7,738 nucleotides of DNA from an uncultured Clostridia bacterium (GTDB lineage Bacteria > Bacillota > Clostridia > Oscillospirales > Acutalibacteraceae), in contig CAMFZK010000043.1 in NCBI GenBank assembly GCA_946006915.1, forward strand, positions 1-7,738, written 5' to 3'. The notes under the pieces are model-generated. The model was not told the origin of the DNA. It ran no database searches and worked only from the letters and a program-made list of their open reading frames with translations. Numbering within the stretch: position 1 is the first letter of the stretch; the number at the start of each line of letters is the position of its first letter. This document shows positions 1-5,649 of this stretch, piece after piece. Position numbers and translations under genes: made by a program.

Positions 1-45
1 ACACAAGGAGTATCGTCGGCAGCGTCAGATGTGTATAAGAGACAG
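1..45 (+). other. Illumina/Nextera adapter contamination (not genomic DNA)
   Basis: Bases 13-45 match the complete 33-base Nextera read-1 transposase adapter: TCGTCGGCAGCGTC at 13-26, followed by the 19-base Tn5 mosaic end AGATGTGTATAAGAGACAG at 27-45. Bases 1-4 (ACAC) are the expected last four bases of the P5 oligo. Bases 5-12 (AAGGAGTA) sit exactly where the i5 index belongs and equal the index I know as S507/N507. The order P5 tail, index, adapter, insert is that of a library molecule, so this segment is an untrimmed artefact and real sequence starts at about 46. An ATG inside the mosaic end (29-31) is in frame with the following gene and adds a false N-terminus reading MCIRDR to it. Confidence 0.98.
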
Positions 46-49
46 ATTT

Positions 50-55
50 AGGAGG
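50..55 (+). promoter_or_regulatory. Ribosome binding site of gap
   Basis: AGGAGG is a perfect Shine-Dalgarno core ending 9 bases before the ATG at 65. It fixes the gap start at 65 and excludes the in-frame ATG at 29, which lies inside the adapter. The gap promoter is not in the window because native sequence begins only at about 46. Confidence 0.93.
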
Positions 56-64
56 TATATTCCA

Positions 65-1096
65 ATGGTTAAAGTTGCTATCAATGGTTTCGGCCGTATC
101 GGTCGTCTCGCTTTCCGTCAAATGTTCGGTGCTGAAGGTTATGATGTTGTTGCTATTAACGACCTTACCAAACCTTCCATGCTTGCAAATCTTCTCAAGT
201 ATGACACAGCACAGGGCGGTTACTGCGGTGTTATCGGTGAAAATCTTCACACAGTTTCTGCTGATGATGAAGCCGGTACAATCACAGTTGACGGTAAAAC
301 TCTCAAAATTTATGCTAAAGCAAACGCTGCTGAACTTCCTTGGGGCGAAATCGGTGTAGACGTAGTTCTCGAATGCACAGGTTTCTACTGCTCTAAAGAC
401 AAAGCACAGGCACACATCGACGCCGGTGCTAAAAAAGTTGTTATTTCTGCTCCTGCAGGTAACGACCTTCCTACCATTGTTTACAGCGTAAACGAAAATA
501 CTCTTACTGCTGATGACAAAATTATTTCTGCTGCTTCTTGCACAACCAACTGCTTGGCTCCTATGGCAAAAGCACTTAATGATTATGCTCCTATCCAAAG
601 CGGTATCATGAGCACAATTCACGCTTATACCGGCGACCAAATGATTCTTGACGGTCCTCACAGAAAGGGTGACCTCCGCCGTGCACGTGCAGGTGCTGCA
701 AACATCGTTCCTAACTCAACAGGTGCTGCAAAAGCAATCGGTCTTGTAATTCCCGAACTCAACGGCAAACTTATCGGTTCTGCTCAACGTGTTCCTGTTC
801 CGACCGGTTCTACCACCATTCTTACCGCTGTTGTTAAGGGCAAAGACGTAACTAAAGAAGGCATCAACGCTGCTATGAAAGCCGCTGCAAGCGATTCTTT
901 CGGTTACAATGAAGACCAAATCGTTTCTTCTGACGTTATCGGTATGCGTTACGGTTCATTGTTTGACGCTACTCAAACAATGGTTTCTAAGATTGATGAC
1001 GATACTTACCAAGTACAGGTTGTTTCTTGGTATGACAACGAAAACAGCTACACCAGCCAGATGGTTCGTACTATTAAGTACTTCGCTGAAATCTAA
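65..1096 (+). CDS. gap: Type I glyceraldehyde-3-phosphate dehydrogenase (glycolytic, NAD-type)
   Basis: This cytosolic enzyme oxidises and phosphorylates glyceraldehyde 3-phosphate to 1,3-bisphosphoglycerate with NAD+ in glycolysis. The 343-residue protein has full family length. The Rossmann fold opens with NGFGRIGR (residues 7-14), and the Asp of IND (residue 33) is where NAD-preferring enzymes bind the adenosine ribose. The active-site motif SAASCTTNC puts the catalytic cysteine at 159, with its partner histidine at 186 (TIHAYTGDQ). Further family hallmarks are RRARAGAANIVPNSTGAAKA-like residues at 205-224 and WYDNEN at 322-327. The start at 65 is set by an AGGAGG site; the 12 residues encoded upstream of it are mostly adapter. 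Codons are biased to TTC, TAC, AAC, GGT and GCT, unlike the TTT-rich downstream genes, as expected for a very highly expressed gene. It is followed directly by a terminator, not by pgk or tpiA, so it ends its own transcript. NAD specificity is inferred from motif only. Confidence 0.98.
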   Translation: MVKVAINGFGRIGRLAFRQMFGAEGYDVVAINDLTKPSMLANLLKYDTAQGGYCGVIGENLHTVSADDEAGTITVDGKTLKIYAKANAAELPWGEIGVDVVLECTGFYCSKDKAQAHIDAGAKKVVISAPAGNDLPTIVYSVNENTLTADDKIISAASCTTNCLAPMAKALNDYAPIQSGIMSTIHAYTGDQMILDGPHRKGDLRRARAGAANIVPNSTGAAKAIGLVIPELNGKLIGSAQRVPVPTGSTTILTAVVKGKDVTKEGINAAMKAAASDSFGYNEDQIVSSDVIGMRYGSLFDATQTMVSKIDDDTYQVQVVSWYDNENSYTSQMVRTIKYFAEI

Positions 1097-1110
1097 TTTT
1101 GGTAAACTCT

Positions 1111-1143
1111 AAAAAACTCTTGTGGAAACGCAAGAGTTTTTTT
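1111..1143 (+). terminator. Intrinsic terminator of gap
   Basis: ACTCTTGTG (1116-1124) pairs with CGCAAGAGT (1129-1137, one G-T wobble at 1123/1130) around a GAAA tetraloop at 1125-1128. The A-run at 1111-1116 pairs with the T-run at 1137-1142, which continues to 1143. It starts 14 bases after the gap stop and separates gap from the following operon. The A-tract before the stem could give weaker termination in the reverse direction, but no gene on the minus strand needs it. Confidence 0.93.
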
Positions 1144-1153
1144 CTTTTTTATA

Positions 1154-1182
1154 TTGTTTTAAGAAACGCTTTATGGTATAAT
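1154..1182 (+). promoter_or_regulatory. Promoter of the ymdB-SBP-yloU-fakA-recG operon (sigma-A type, extended -10)
   Basis: A perfect -10 hexamer TATAAT (1177-1182) is preceded by TGG (1174-1176), which forms an extended -10 element. A partial -35, TTGTTT (1154-1159, three of six consensus bases), lies at the optimal 17-base spacing. Transcription would start near 1189, giving a leader of only about 20 bases before the ATG at 1209. The sequence between the gap terminator and the ymdB ribosome binding site is only about 54 bases, so there is little room for upstream regulators and no sign of a riboswitch. No clear operator repeat was seen. Confidence 0.82.
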
Positions 1183-1197
1183 CTTTATATATGCTTT

Positions 1198-1203
1198 GGA
1201 GGA
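1198..1203 (+). promoter_or_regulatory. Ribosome binding site of ymdB
   Basis: GGAGGA ends 5 bases before the ATG at 1209. An upstream in-frame ATG at 1191 would place the site inside the coding region and has no ribosome binding site itself; it also falls at about the predicted transcription start. The start is therefore 1209. Confidence 0.88.
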
Positions 1204-1208
1204 ACTGT

Positions 1209-1988
1209 ATGAGAATTTTAGCGGTGGGTGATGTTTGCGGTTCTAAGGGGTGCGAATACGTCCGTAAAGTGTTGCCCGCTTTTAAAAAGCAAAACAATAT
1301 AGACGCAGTAATAATAAATGCCGAAAACTCGGCAGACGGCAACGGAACTACCAAAGAAAGCGCAGAATACCTTTTAAGTTTAGGTGCAAATGCCTTGACC
1401 GGCGGCAACCATTCGTTACGGCGGGAGGAATTTTACGGCTTTTTGGAACAAAGTGACTGTGTTTTAAGACCCCATAATTTAGGGGAAGATAAACCCGGCA
1501 AAGGGTACTGCCTTTTGGACTTTGGCAGGGTGAGAGCGGCGGTCATAAACTTAAGCGGTAAAATTTACCTTGAAAAATCGGGTGCGTCCTGCCCTTTTAA
1601 ATCTGCAGACCGACTTATAGAGAAAGCAAAAGAAGAGGGTGCGGAAATCATTTTGGTGGATTTTCACGCCGAAGCAACAAGCGAAAAACGTGCGTTGGGA
1701 TTTTATCTTGACGGCAGGGTTTCGGCGGTTTTCGGAACTCATACCCACGTTCAAACGGCGGACAGCCAGATTTTGCAAAACGGAACGGGTTACATAACCG
1801 ACCTTGGAATGACAGGACCTGTCGATTCGGTTTTAGGGGTAAAAAAGGAAATTATTATTAACCGTTTGAAAGATAACGATATGTCTAAATTTGAATTGGC
1901 AAACGGCAGTTGCAGTTTAAACGGCTGTATCTTTGAAATAGATGAAAAAACGGGTAAAACGGTTAAAATTGAAAGAATAAACATTTAA
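1209..1988 (+). CDS. ymdB: YmdB family metallophosphoesterase (2',3'-cyclic nucleotide phosphodiesterase)
   Basis: The 259-residue protein belongs to the YmdB family (about 260 residues), cytosolic two-metal phosphoesterases. In Bacillus subtilis YmdB hydrolyses 2',3'-cyclic nucleotides, works with RNase Y and influences the choice between motility and biofilm. The metal-binding signatures are present in order: GDVCG (Asp8), INAEN (Glu39, Asn40), GNH (Asn67, His68), DFHAEATSEK (151-160, His153) and GTHTHVQTAD (176-185, His178 and His180). The late signature DLGMTGPVDSVLG (198-210) is also typical of this family and not of general phosphoesterases. The residues after GNH are SLRREEF where many relatives have a tryptophan and an acidic residue, a local divergence next to the active site; all ligand positions remain. 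It is the first gene of the operon, 11 bases before the lipoprotein gene, and is not beside rny, its usual partner in Bacillus. The family call is firm; a role in RNA turnover or signalling here is inference. Confidence 0.93.
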   Translation: MRILAVGDVCGSKGCEYVRKVLPAFKKQNNIDAVIINAENSADGNGTTKESAEYLLSLGANALTGGNHSLRREEFYGFLEQSDCVLRPHNLGEDKPGKGYCLLDFGRVRAAVINLSGKIYLEKSGASCPFKSADRLIEKAKEEGAEIILVDFHAEATSEKRALGFYLDGRVSAVFGTHTHVQTADSQILQNGTGYITDLGMTGPVDSVLGVKKEIIINRLKDNDMSKFELANGSCSLNGCIFEIDEKTGKTVKIERINI

Positions 1989-1999
1989 AGTAGGAAGAT

Positions 2000-3574
2000 A
2001 TGAAAAAAATATTATCAGTTTTATTGTGTTTCGGCTTGATTTTGGGCTTTTCGGGTTGCAAGGAAAAGAACACCGATAAAAATTCTTCGCAAGAAACACA
2101 AACTACCGAAAATAAAAAAAACAAAGATTATATTACGCTTTTGTATTCTGCGGCGGACAGTTTTAACCCTTACGAAACCAAGACCGACGTTAACCGCCAA
2201 CTTTGTATGCTTTTATACGAACCGCTTGTTAAACTTGATAATGAGTTTAACCCGGTTAACAGTATTGCGCAGTCGGTAAGTATTGAGGGTAAGGTTTGCA
2301 CGGTTAAGTTGAAAGACACCCTGTTTTCGGACGGAAGTAAACTTTCAAGCGAAGACGTAATTTATTCTTACAACAAGGCAAAAGCTTCGGCCACCGAATA
2401 TGCAACCAAACTTTACGAAGTGGTGTCGGTTTCGCCTGTGGGGGCAGATACGGTTGTCTTTAACCTTAACATTTATGACCGCTATTTTGCAAATGTTTTG
2501 GATTTTCCCATTTTCAAACAGGGAAGCGATAATTTGACCGACTCGGACAGTGTTAAACTACCGCCTATAGGCAGCGGCAGATTTAAAGTAAGCGAAGACC
2601 GACTTTCGCTTGTTAAAAACGATTATTTCCCCGAAAACGGCAGTATAAGCAAAATCCGCCTTATAAACACGCCCGATTTGGAATCGGTTTCGCATTATAT
2701 TGAAATCGGTGCGGCGGATATGTATTTCAGCAACATCTCGGACGGCAATATTTTAAGAATGAGCGGTGAAAAGATTGATATAAACCTCAATAATTTGGTG
2801 TATATCGGCGTTAATCACAATATCGGCGAACTGGGATTGCGTGAACTCCGTCAGGCAATTTCCTCGGGTATTGACCGCGAAAAAATTTGCAAAGAAATTT
2901 TTTATAATAACGCAATAGCCGCAAACGGCTTTTTTAACCCCGTTTGGCAGGAAACAAAATCTGTACAAAATATACAAACTACTGCAAATTCGCAAATAAC
3001 TATTGAGAATTTGAAAGAAATAGGATATAATAATTTAGATAAAGAGGGATTTTACAGAAAGAGCGACGGCACATTAAGGTTTACTTTGCTTGTAAATAAG
3101 GAAAACCGTATCCGTGCGGCGGCGGCTTTAGCTATTGCAAACCAACTTAAAACCGTGGGTATAAAGATTACCGTTATCGAAGAAACTTACGATAATTATT
3201 TAGCCCGTTTGCAAAGCGGGGATTTTCAACTTTATTTGGCAGAGGTTAGCATACCCGATAATATGGACATACGTCCCATTGTAACCGAAGGCGGTTATTT
3301 GGCTTACGGTGTTAAAGAAACCGTAACAGAACAAATTGAGGGGACGGAACCACCGGTTCAAAACACTTCCGCAAAAGCGGTTATTGAAAAGTTCTATACC
3401 GGCGAAACCTCGGTTACCGATGTTGCAGCGGTACTTCAAACCGATATGCCCATAATACCTATTTGTTACAGAACGGGAATACTTTTTTGCAATGACAGTA
3501 TTGAAAATGTAAATAACTCTTCCAAAAGTGATATTTATTTTTCAATTAAATCATATAAATTCAAAGTAAATTAG
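2000..3574 (+). CDS. Extracellular solute-binding lipoprotein, family 5 (oligopeptide/nickel type)
   Basis: The 524-residue protein is a surface lipoprotein of the SBP_bac_5 family, which captures peptides, nickel or other solutes for ABC importers. A signal peptide (MKK, hydrophobic stretch 4-17) ends in a lipobox FSGC with the lipidated cysteine at 20, followed by a polar linker rich in Lys, Asn and Thr (about 21-43). Family hallmarks follow: a YEPLVKLD segment (73-80), LKDTLFSDG (104-112) with the adjoining SSEDVIYSYNKAK (116-128), GSGRFKV (191-197), LRQAISSGIDREKI (283-296), the A-rich helix leading to QLKTVGIKI (382-390) with GDFQLYL (407-413), and MPIIPICY (483-490). The fold looks complete. 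The ribosome binding site is weak, AGGAAG (1992-1997) only 2 bases from the ATG, so translation may partly depend on coupling to ymdB, whose stop is 11 bases upstream. No permease or ATPase gene is in the operon, so it is an orphan binding protein; ligand unknown. It may serve a transporter encoded elsewhere or act as a sensor. Confidence 0.92.
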   Translation: MKKILSVLLCFGLILGFSGCKEKNTDKNSSQETQTTENKKNKDYITLLYSAADSFNPYETKTDVNRQLCMLLYEPLVKLDNEFNPVNSIAQSVSIEGKVCTVKLKDTLFSDGSKLSSEDVIYSYNKAKASATEYATKLYEVVSVSPVGADTVVFNLNIYDRYFANVLDFPIFKQGSDNLTDSDSVKLPPIGSGRFKVSEDRLSLVKNDYFPENGSISKIRLINTPDLESVSHYIEIGAADMYFSNISDGNILRMSGEKIDINLNNLVYIGVNHNIGELGLRELRQAISSGIDREKICKEIFYNNAIAANGFFNPVWQETKSVQNIQTTANSQITIENLKEIGYNNLDKEGFYRKSDGTLRFTLLVNKENRIRAAAALAIANQLKTVGIKITVIEETYDNYLARLQSGDFQLYLAEVSIPDNMDIRPIVTEGGYLAYGVKETVTEQIEGTEPPVQNTSAKAVIEKFYTGETSVTDVAAVLQTDMPIIPICYRTGILFCNDSIENVNNSSKSDIYFSIKSYKFKVN

Positions 3575-3578
3575 GAGG
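3573..3578 (+). promoter_or_regulatory. Ribosome binding site of the Asp23-family gene, overlapping the upstream stop
   Basis: AGGAGG begins inside the TAG stop codon (3572-3574) of the lipoprotein gene and ends 7 bases before the ATG at 3586. This decides the start: the in-frame TTG at 3580 is only one base from the site and too close for initiation. A terminating ribosome covers the site, which suggests translational coupling of the two genes. Confidence 0.9.
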
Positions 3579-3585
3579 ATTGTTT

Positions 3586-3936
3586 ATGATAACTTATGAA
3601 ACAAGGTTAGGTAAAATTTCAATTTGCGAAGAATACCTTTCAAAACTCATCGGCAATGAGGTTACCTCTTGCTTTGGTGTAGTAGGTATGGTTCCAAGCA
3701 CAAATAAGCAAAAACTCTTTAGCAGACTTTCCAAAAACGAGCAGTTAGACACCGGTATCAAGGTTATCGGCAATACCGATTCTATAACTGTTGAACTTCA
3801 TATTGTTGTTACCTACGGAATGAACATAAACGCTATTGCCGCAAGCATAACCGAAAAGGTTAAGTATGTGGTTTATGAAGCAACCGGAATAGAAGTAGAA
3901 AAAGTAATAGTTAAAATTGACGGAATTAAAGAATAA
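3586..3936 (+). CDS. yloU: Asp23/Gls24 family envelope stress response protein (YloU-like)
   Basis: This 116-residue protein matches the small Asp23/Gls24 (DUF322) family. Visible hallmarks are the N-terminal start of the type TRLGKISICEEYL (6-18), the CFGVVGMVPS segment (29-38) corresponding to the conserved C-[FY]-G-[IV]-V-G-M core, LHIVVTYGMN (71-80) corresponding to the conserved I-V-x-Y-G strand, and KVKYVVYEATGIEV (91-104). No signal peptide or membrane segment is seen, so it is expected to be cytosolic. Some relatives (Staphylococcus aureus Asp23) lie under the membrane through a partner protein and affect cell-envelope stress; the molecular role of the YloU branch is not well defined. 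Its position directly before fakA is the same as yloU-yloV in Bacillus subtilis and many other Bacillota, which strongly supports the assignment. It ends 29 bases before fakA, and I see no separate promoter in that gap. Confidence 0.92.
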   Translation: MITYETRLGKISICEEYLSKLIGNEVTSCFGVVGMVPSTNKQKLFSRLSKNEQLDTGIKVIGNTDSITVELHIVVTYGMNINAIAASITEKVKYVVYEATGIEVEKVIVKIDGIKE

Positions 3937-3950
3937 CTCATTTTTGGACG

Positions 3951-3956
3951 AAGGAG
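3951..3956 (+). promoter_or_regulatory. Ribosome binding site for the TTG start of fakA
   Basis: AAGGAG ends 9 bases before the TTG at 3966. No ATG or GTG lies nearby in frame: the first in-frame ATG encodes residue 42, already inside the conserved kinase motif, so initiation must be at the TTG. Confidence 0.88.
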
Positions 3957-3965
3957 TGTAATATT

Positions 3966-5639
3966 TTGATTAACGGCGATATTTTGCGTAATGCGATTAT
4001 TTCTGCAACAAACAATTTAAGCAATAACCGTAAAGCGGTGGATGATTTGAATGTTTTCCCCGTGCCGGACGGCGACACGGGTACAAATATGTCTATGACG
4101 CTTTCTAATTCCGCCCGTGAACTTGAAAAGTTAAGCGGTGCTACCGCCGGTAAGGTTGCTTCGGTTAATGCTTCGGCACTTTTAAGGGGGGCTAGGGGCA
4201 ATTCGGGCGTTATTACTTCTTTGCTTTTCCGCGGTTTTGCCAAAGGAATCGGTGAAGATGAATTTTTAACAAGCGAAAATATTACCAACGCTTTTGTTTT
4301 CGGCGTTGAGGCCGCTTACAAAGCAGTTATGAAGCCAACCGAGGGTACAATTTTAACCGTTGCCCGTGTTGCTTCCGAATATGCTAAACAGGCATTGGAA
4401 GAGGGTAAAAACGAACTTGAAATTTTTGAATATGCAATAGAGGGTGCAAAAAAAGCACTTGCCGAAACCCCCGAATTACTTCCCGCACTTAAAAAGGCAG
4501 GGGTTGTTGACGCAGGCGGTAAGGGCTTTGTTTTAATTCTTGAAGGTATGCTTTCGGTTATGAAGGACGGTGTTATGATTAAATCTAACGCTGTTTCGGA
4601 AGATGAACCGCAAGAAGAAGTTTCTTTTAATGCCGCAGGCGAATTTGAAACCGAAATCACCTTTACTTACTGTACCGAATTTATTGTAAACCGTGAAAAA
4701 AGTTGCGAAAAAGAACCAAACGAACTTAGAATGTATCTTGAAACCATCGGCGACTGTGTTGTTGTGGTTGACGATGATGAGATTATTAAGGTTCACGTTC
4801 ATACCGACCACCCCGGTAACGCTATTGAAAACGCACTTACCTTTGGTTCGCTTGTTCATTTAAAGATTGAAAATATGCGTGACCAACACGAAAGAGCAAA
4901 ACACGAAGCAAATGAAGCCAAGAAAAAACCCGCCAAAAGTGCGGACAGAACCGAAGTTTTCACACCCGTAGAACCCACAAAACCTGTTGGTTTTGTTTCG
5001 GTTTGCGCAGGGGACGGTTTGGCAGAACTTTTCCGTGATTTAGGTGTTGATACCATTGTTTCGGGCGGGCAGACTATGAATCCCAGTACCGACGATATTT
5101 TAAAAGCAATAGAAGCCACACCTGCCGAAACCGTTTTTGTACTTCCTAACAACAAAAACATTATTATGGCGGCTGAACAGGCAATTCCCATAAGCACAAG
5201 AAAGGTAATTGTTATTCACACAAGAACCATTCCGCAGGGTATTTCGGCAATGCTTAATTTTGACCCCGATGCGGACGATAACACAAACGCTATTGAAATG
5301 CAAAACTCTACCGAACGTATCGCAACGGGACAAATTACATTTGCCGCAAGGGATGCCGATGTAGACGGTGTTAAAATTAAGCAGGGCGAACTTATGGCTT
5401 TGCTTGGCGGTAAAATTACTTTTGTTGATACCGACCTTGAAAAAACCGTTTTAAAACTTCTTAAGAAGATGGTTAAACCCTCAAGCGAGTTTATAACCGT
5501 TATTCACGGTGCGGATGTTACCGAAGAACAGGCCGCATCCATTGAAGCACAAATCGAAGAAAAGTTCGGTTCTAAAGCCGAAATAACCTTTATAAACGGC
5601 GGACAACCGATTTACTATTACATTCTTTCGGTAGAATAG
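3966..5639 (+). CDS. fakA: Fatty acid kinase catalytic subunit FakA (YloV, DhaL/DegV-like)
   Basis: FakA phosphorylates fatty acids bound to a FakB partner, making acyl-phosphate that PlsX/PlsY feed into membrane phospholipid synthesis; it acts in the cytosol. The 557-residue protein has the usual full length and three parts. The N-terminal DhaL-type kinase domain (about 1-200) carries NVFPVPDGDTGTNM (29-42), whose Asp35 and Asp37 are the expected Mg-ATP ligands, GARGNSGVI (75-83), and VDAGGKGF (181-188). The middle domain (about 225-305) holds FTYCTEF (Cys236) and KVHVHTDHPG (His277, His279), which line up with the zinc-binding Cys/His set described for Staphylococcus aureus FakA. A charged Lys/Glu-rich linker (about 305-335) leads to the C-terminal domain (about 340-557) with VSGGQTMNPS (365-374) and VFVLPNNKNI (390-399), the FakB-binding region of the family. 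Translation starts at TTG, chosen because homologues start just before this point. No fakB is in the window, so the partner must be elsewhere. Confidence 0.95.
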   Translation: MINGDILRNAIISATNNLSNNRKAVDDLNVFPVPDGDTGTNMSMTLSNSARELEKLSGATAGKVASVNASALLRGARGNSGVITSLLFRGFAKGIGEDEFLTSENITNAFVFGVEAAYKAVMKPTEGTILTVARVASEYAKQALEEGKNELEIFEYAIEGAKKALAETPELLPALKKAGVVDAGGKGFVLILEGMLSVMKDGVMIKSNAVSEDEPQEEVSFNAAGEFETEITFTYCTEFIVNREKSCEKEPNELRMYLETIGDCVVVVDDDEIIKVHVHTDHPGNAIENALTFGSLVHLKIENMRDQHERAKHEANEAKKKPAKSADRTEVFTPVEPTKPVGFVSVCAGDGLAELFRDLGVDTIVSGGQTMNPSTDDILKAIEATPAETVFVLPNNKNIIMAAEQAIPISTRKVIVIHTRTIPQGISAMLNFDPDADDNTNAIEMQNSTERIATGQITFAARDADVDGVKIKQGELMALLGGKITFVDTDLEKTVLKLLKKMVKPSSEFITVIHGADVTEEQAASIEAQIEEKFGSKAEITFINGGQPIYYYILSVE

Positions 5640-5642
5640 GAG
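5638..5642 (+). promoter_or_regulatory. Ribosome binding site of recG, overlapping the fakA stop
   Basis: AGGAG starts within the TAG stop codon of fakA (5637-5639) and ends 7 bases before the recG ATG at 5650. This tight arrangement indicates that the two genes share a transcript and that recG translation is probably coupled to fakA. Confidence 0.85.
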
Positions 5643-5649
5643 CAAAAAG

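Noticed and set aside
27..45. Tn5 mosaic end as evidence of a natural transposon or insertion sequence
   Set aside because: It is part of the full synthetic Nextera adapter with an index and P5 tail before it, and no transposase gene is present.
909..1112. Open frames overlapping gap in other frames (also 75-359 and 716-919)
   Set aside because: They lie within the gap coding region, whose frame is proven by catalytic motifs; their translations are low-complexity and unlike known proteins.
1191..1208. Upstream ATG at 1191 as the ymdB start
   Set aside because: It has no ribosome binding site, coincides with the predicted transcription start, and would add six residues (MLWRNC) not expected in the family.
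1097..1208. Riboswitch, T-box or small RNA between gap and ymdB
   Set aside because: The stretch is fully accounted for by the terminator, promoter and a short leader; there is no space for an aptamer.
3580..3585. TTG at 3580 as the start of the Asp23-family gene
   Set aside because: It is one base from the AGGAGG site; the ATG at 3586 has ideal 7-base spacing.
3938..4288. Long open frames on the minus strand within fakA (also 4316-4660, 4856-5197, 5481-5828)
   Set aside because: They are antisense to a well-conserved gene, carry no recognisable domain or signal, and lack convincing ribosome binding sites; they arise from the codon usage of fakA and the start of recG.
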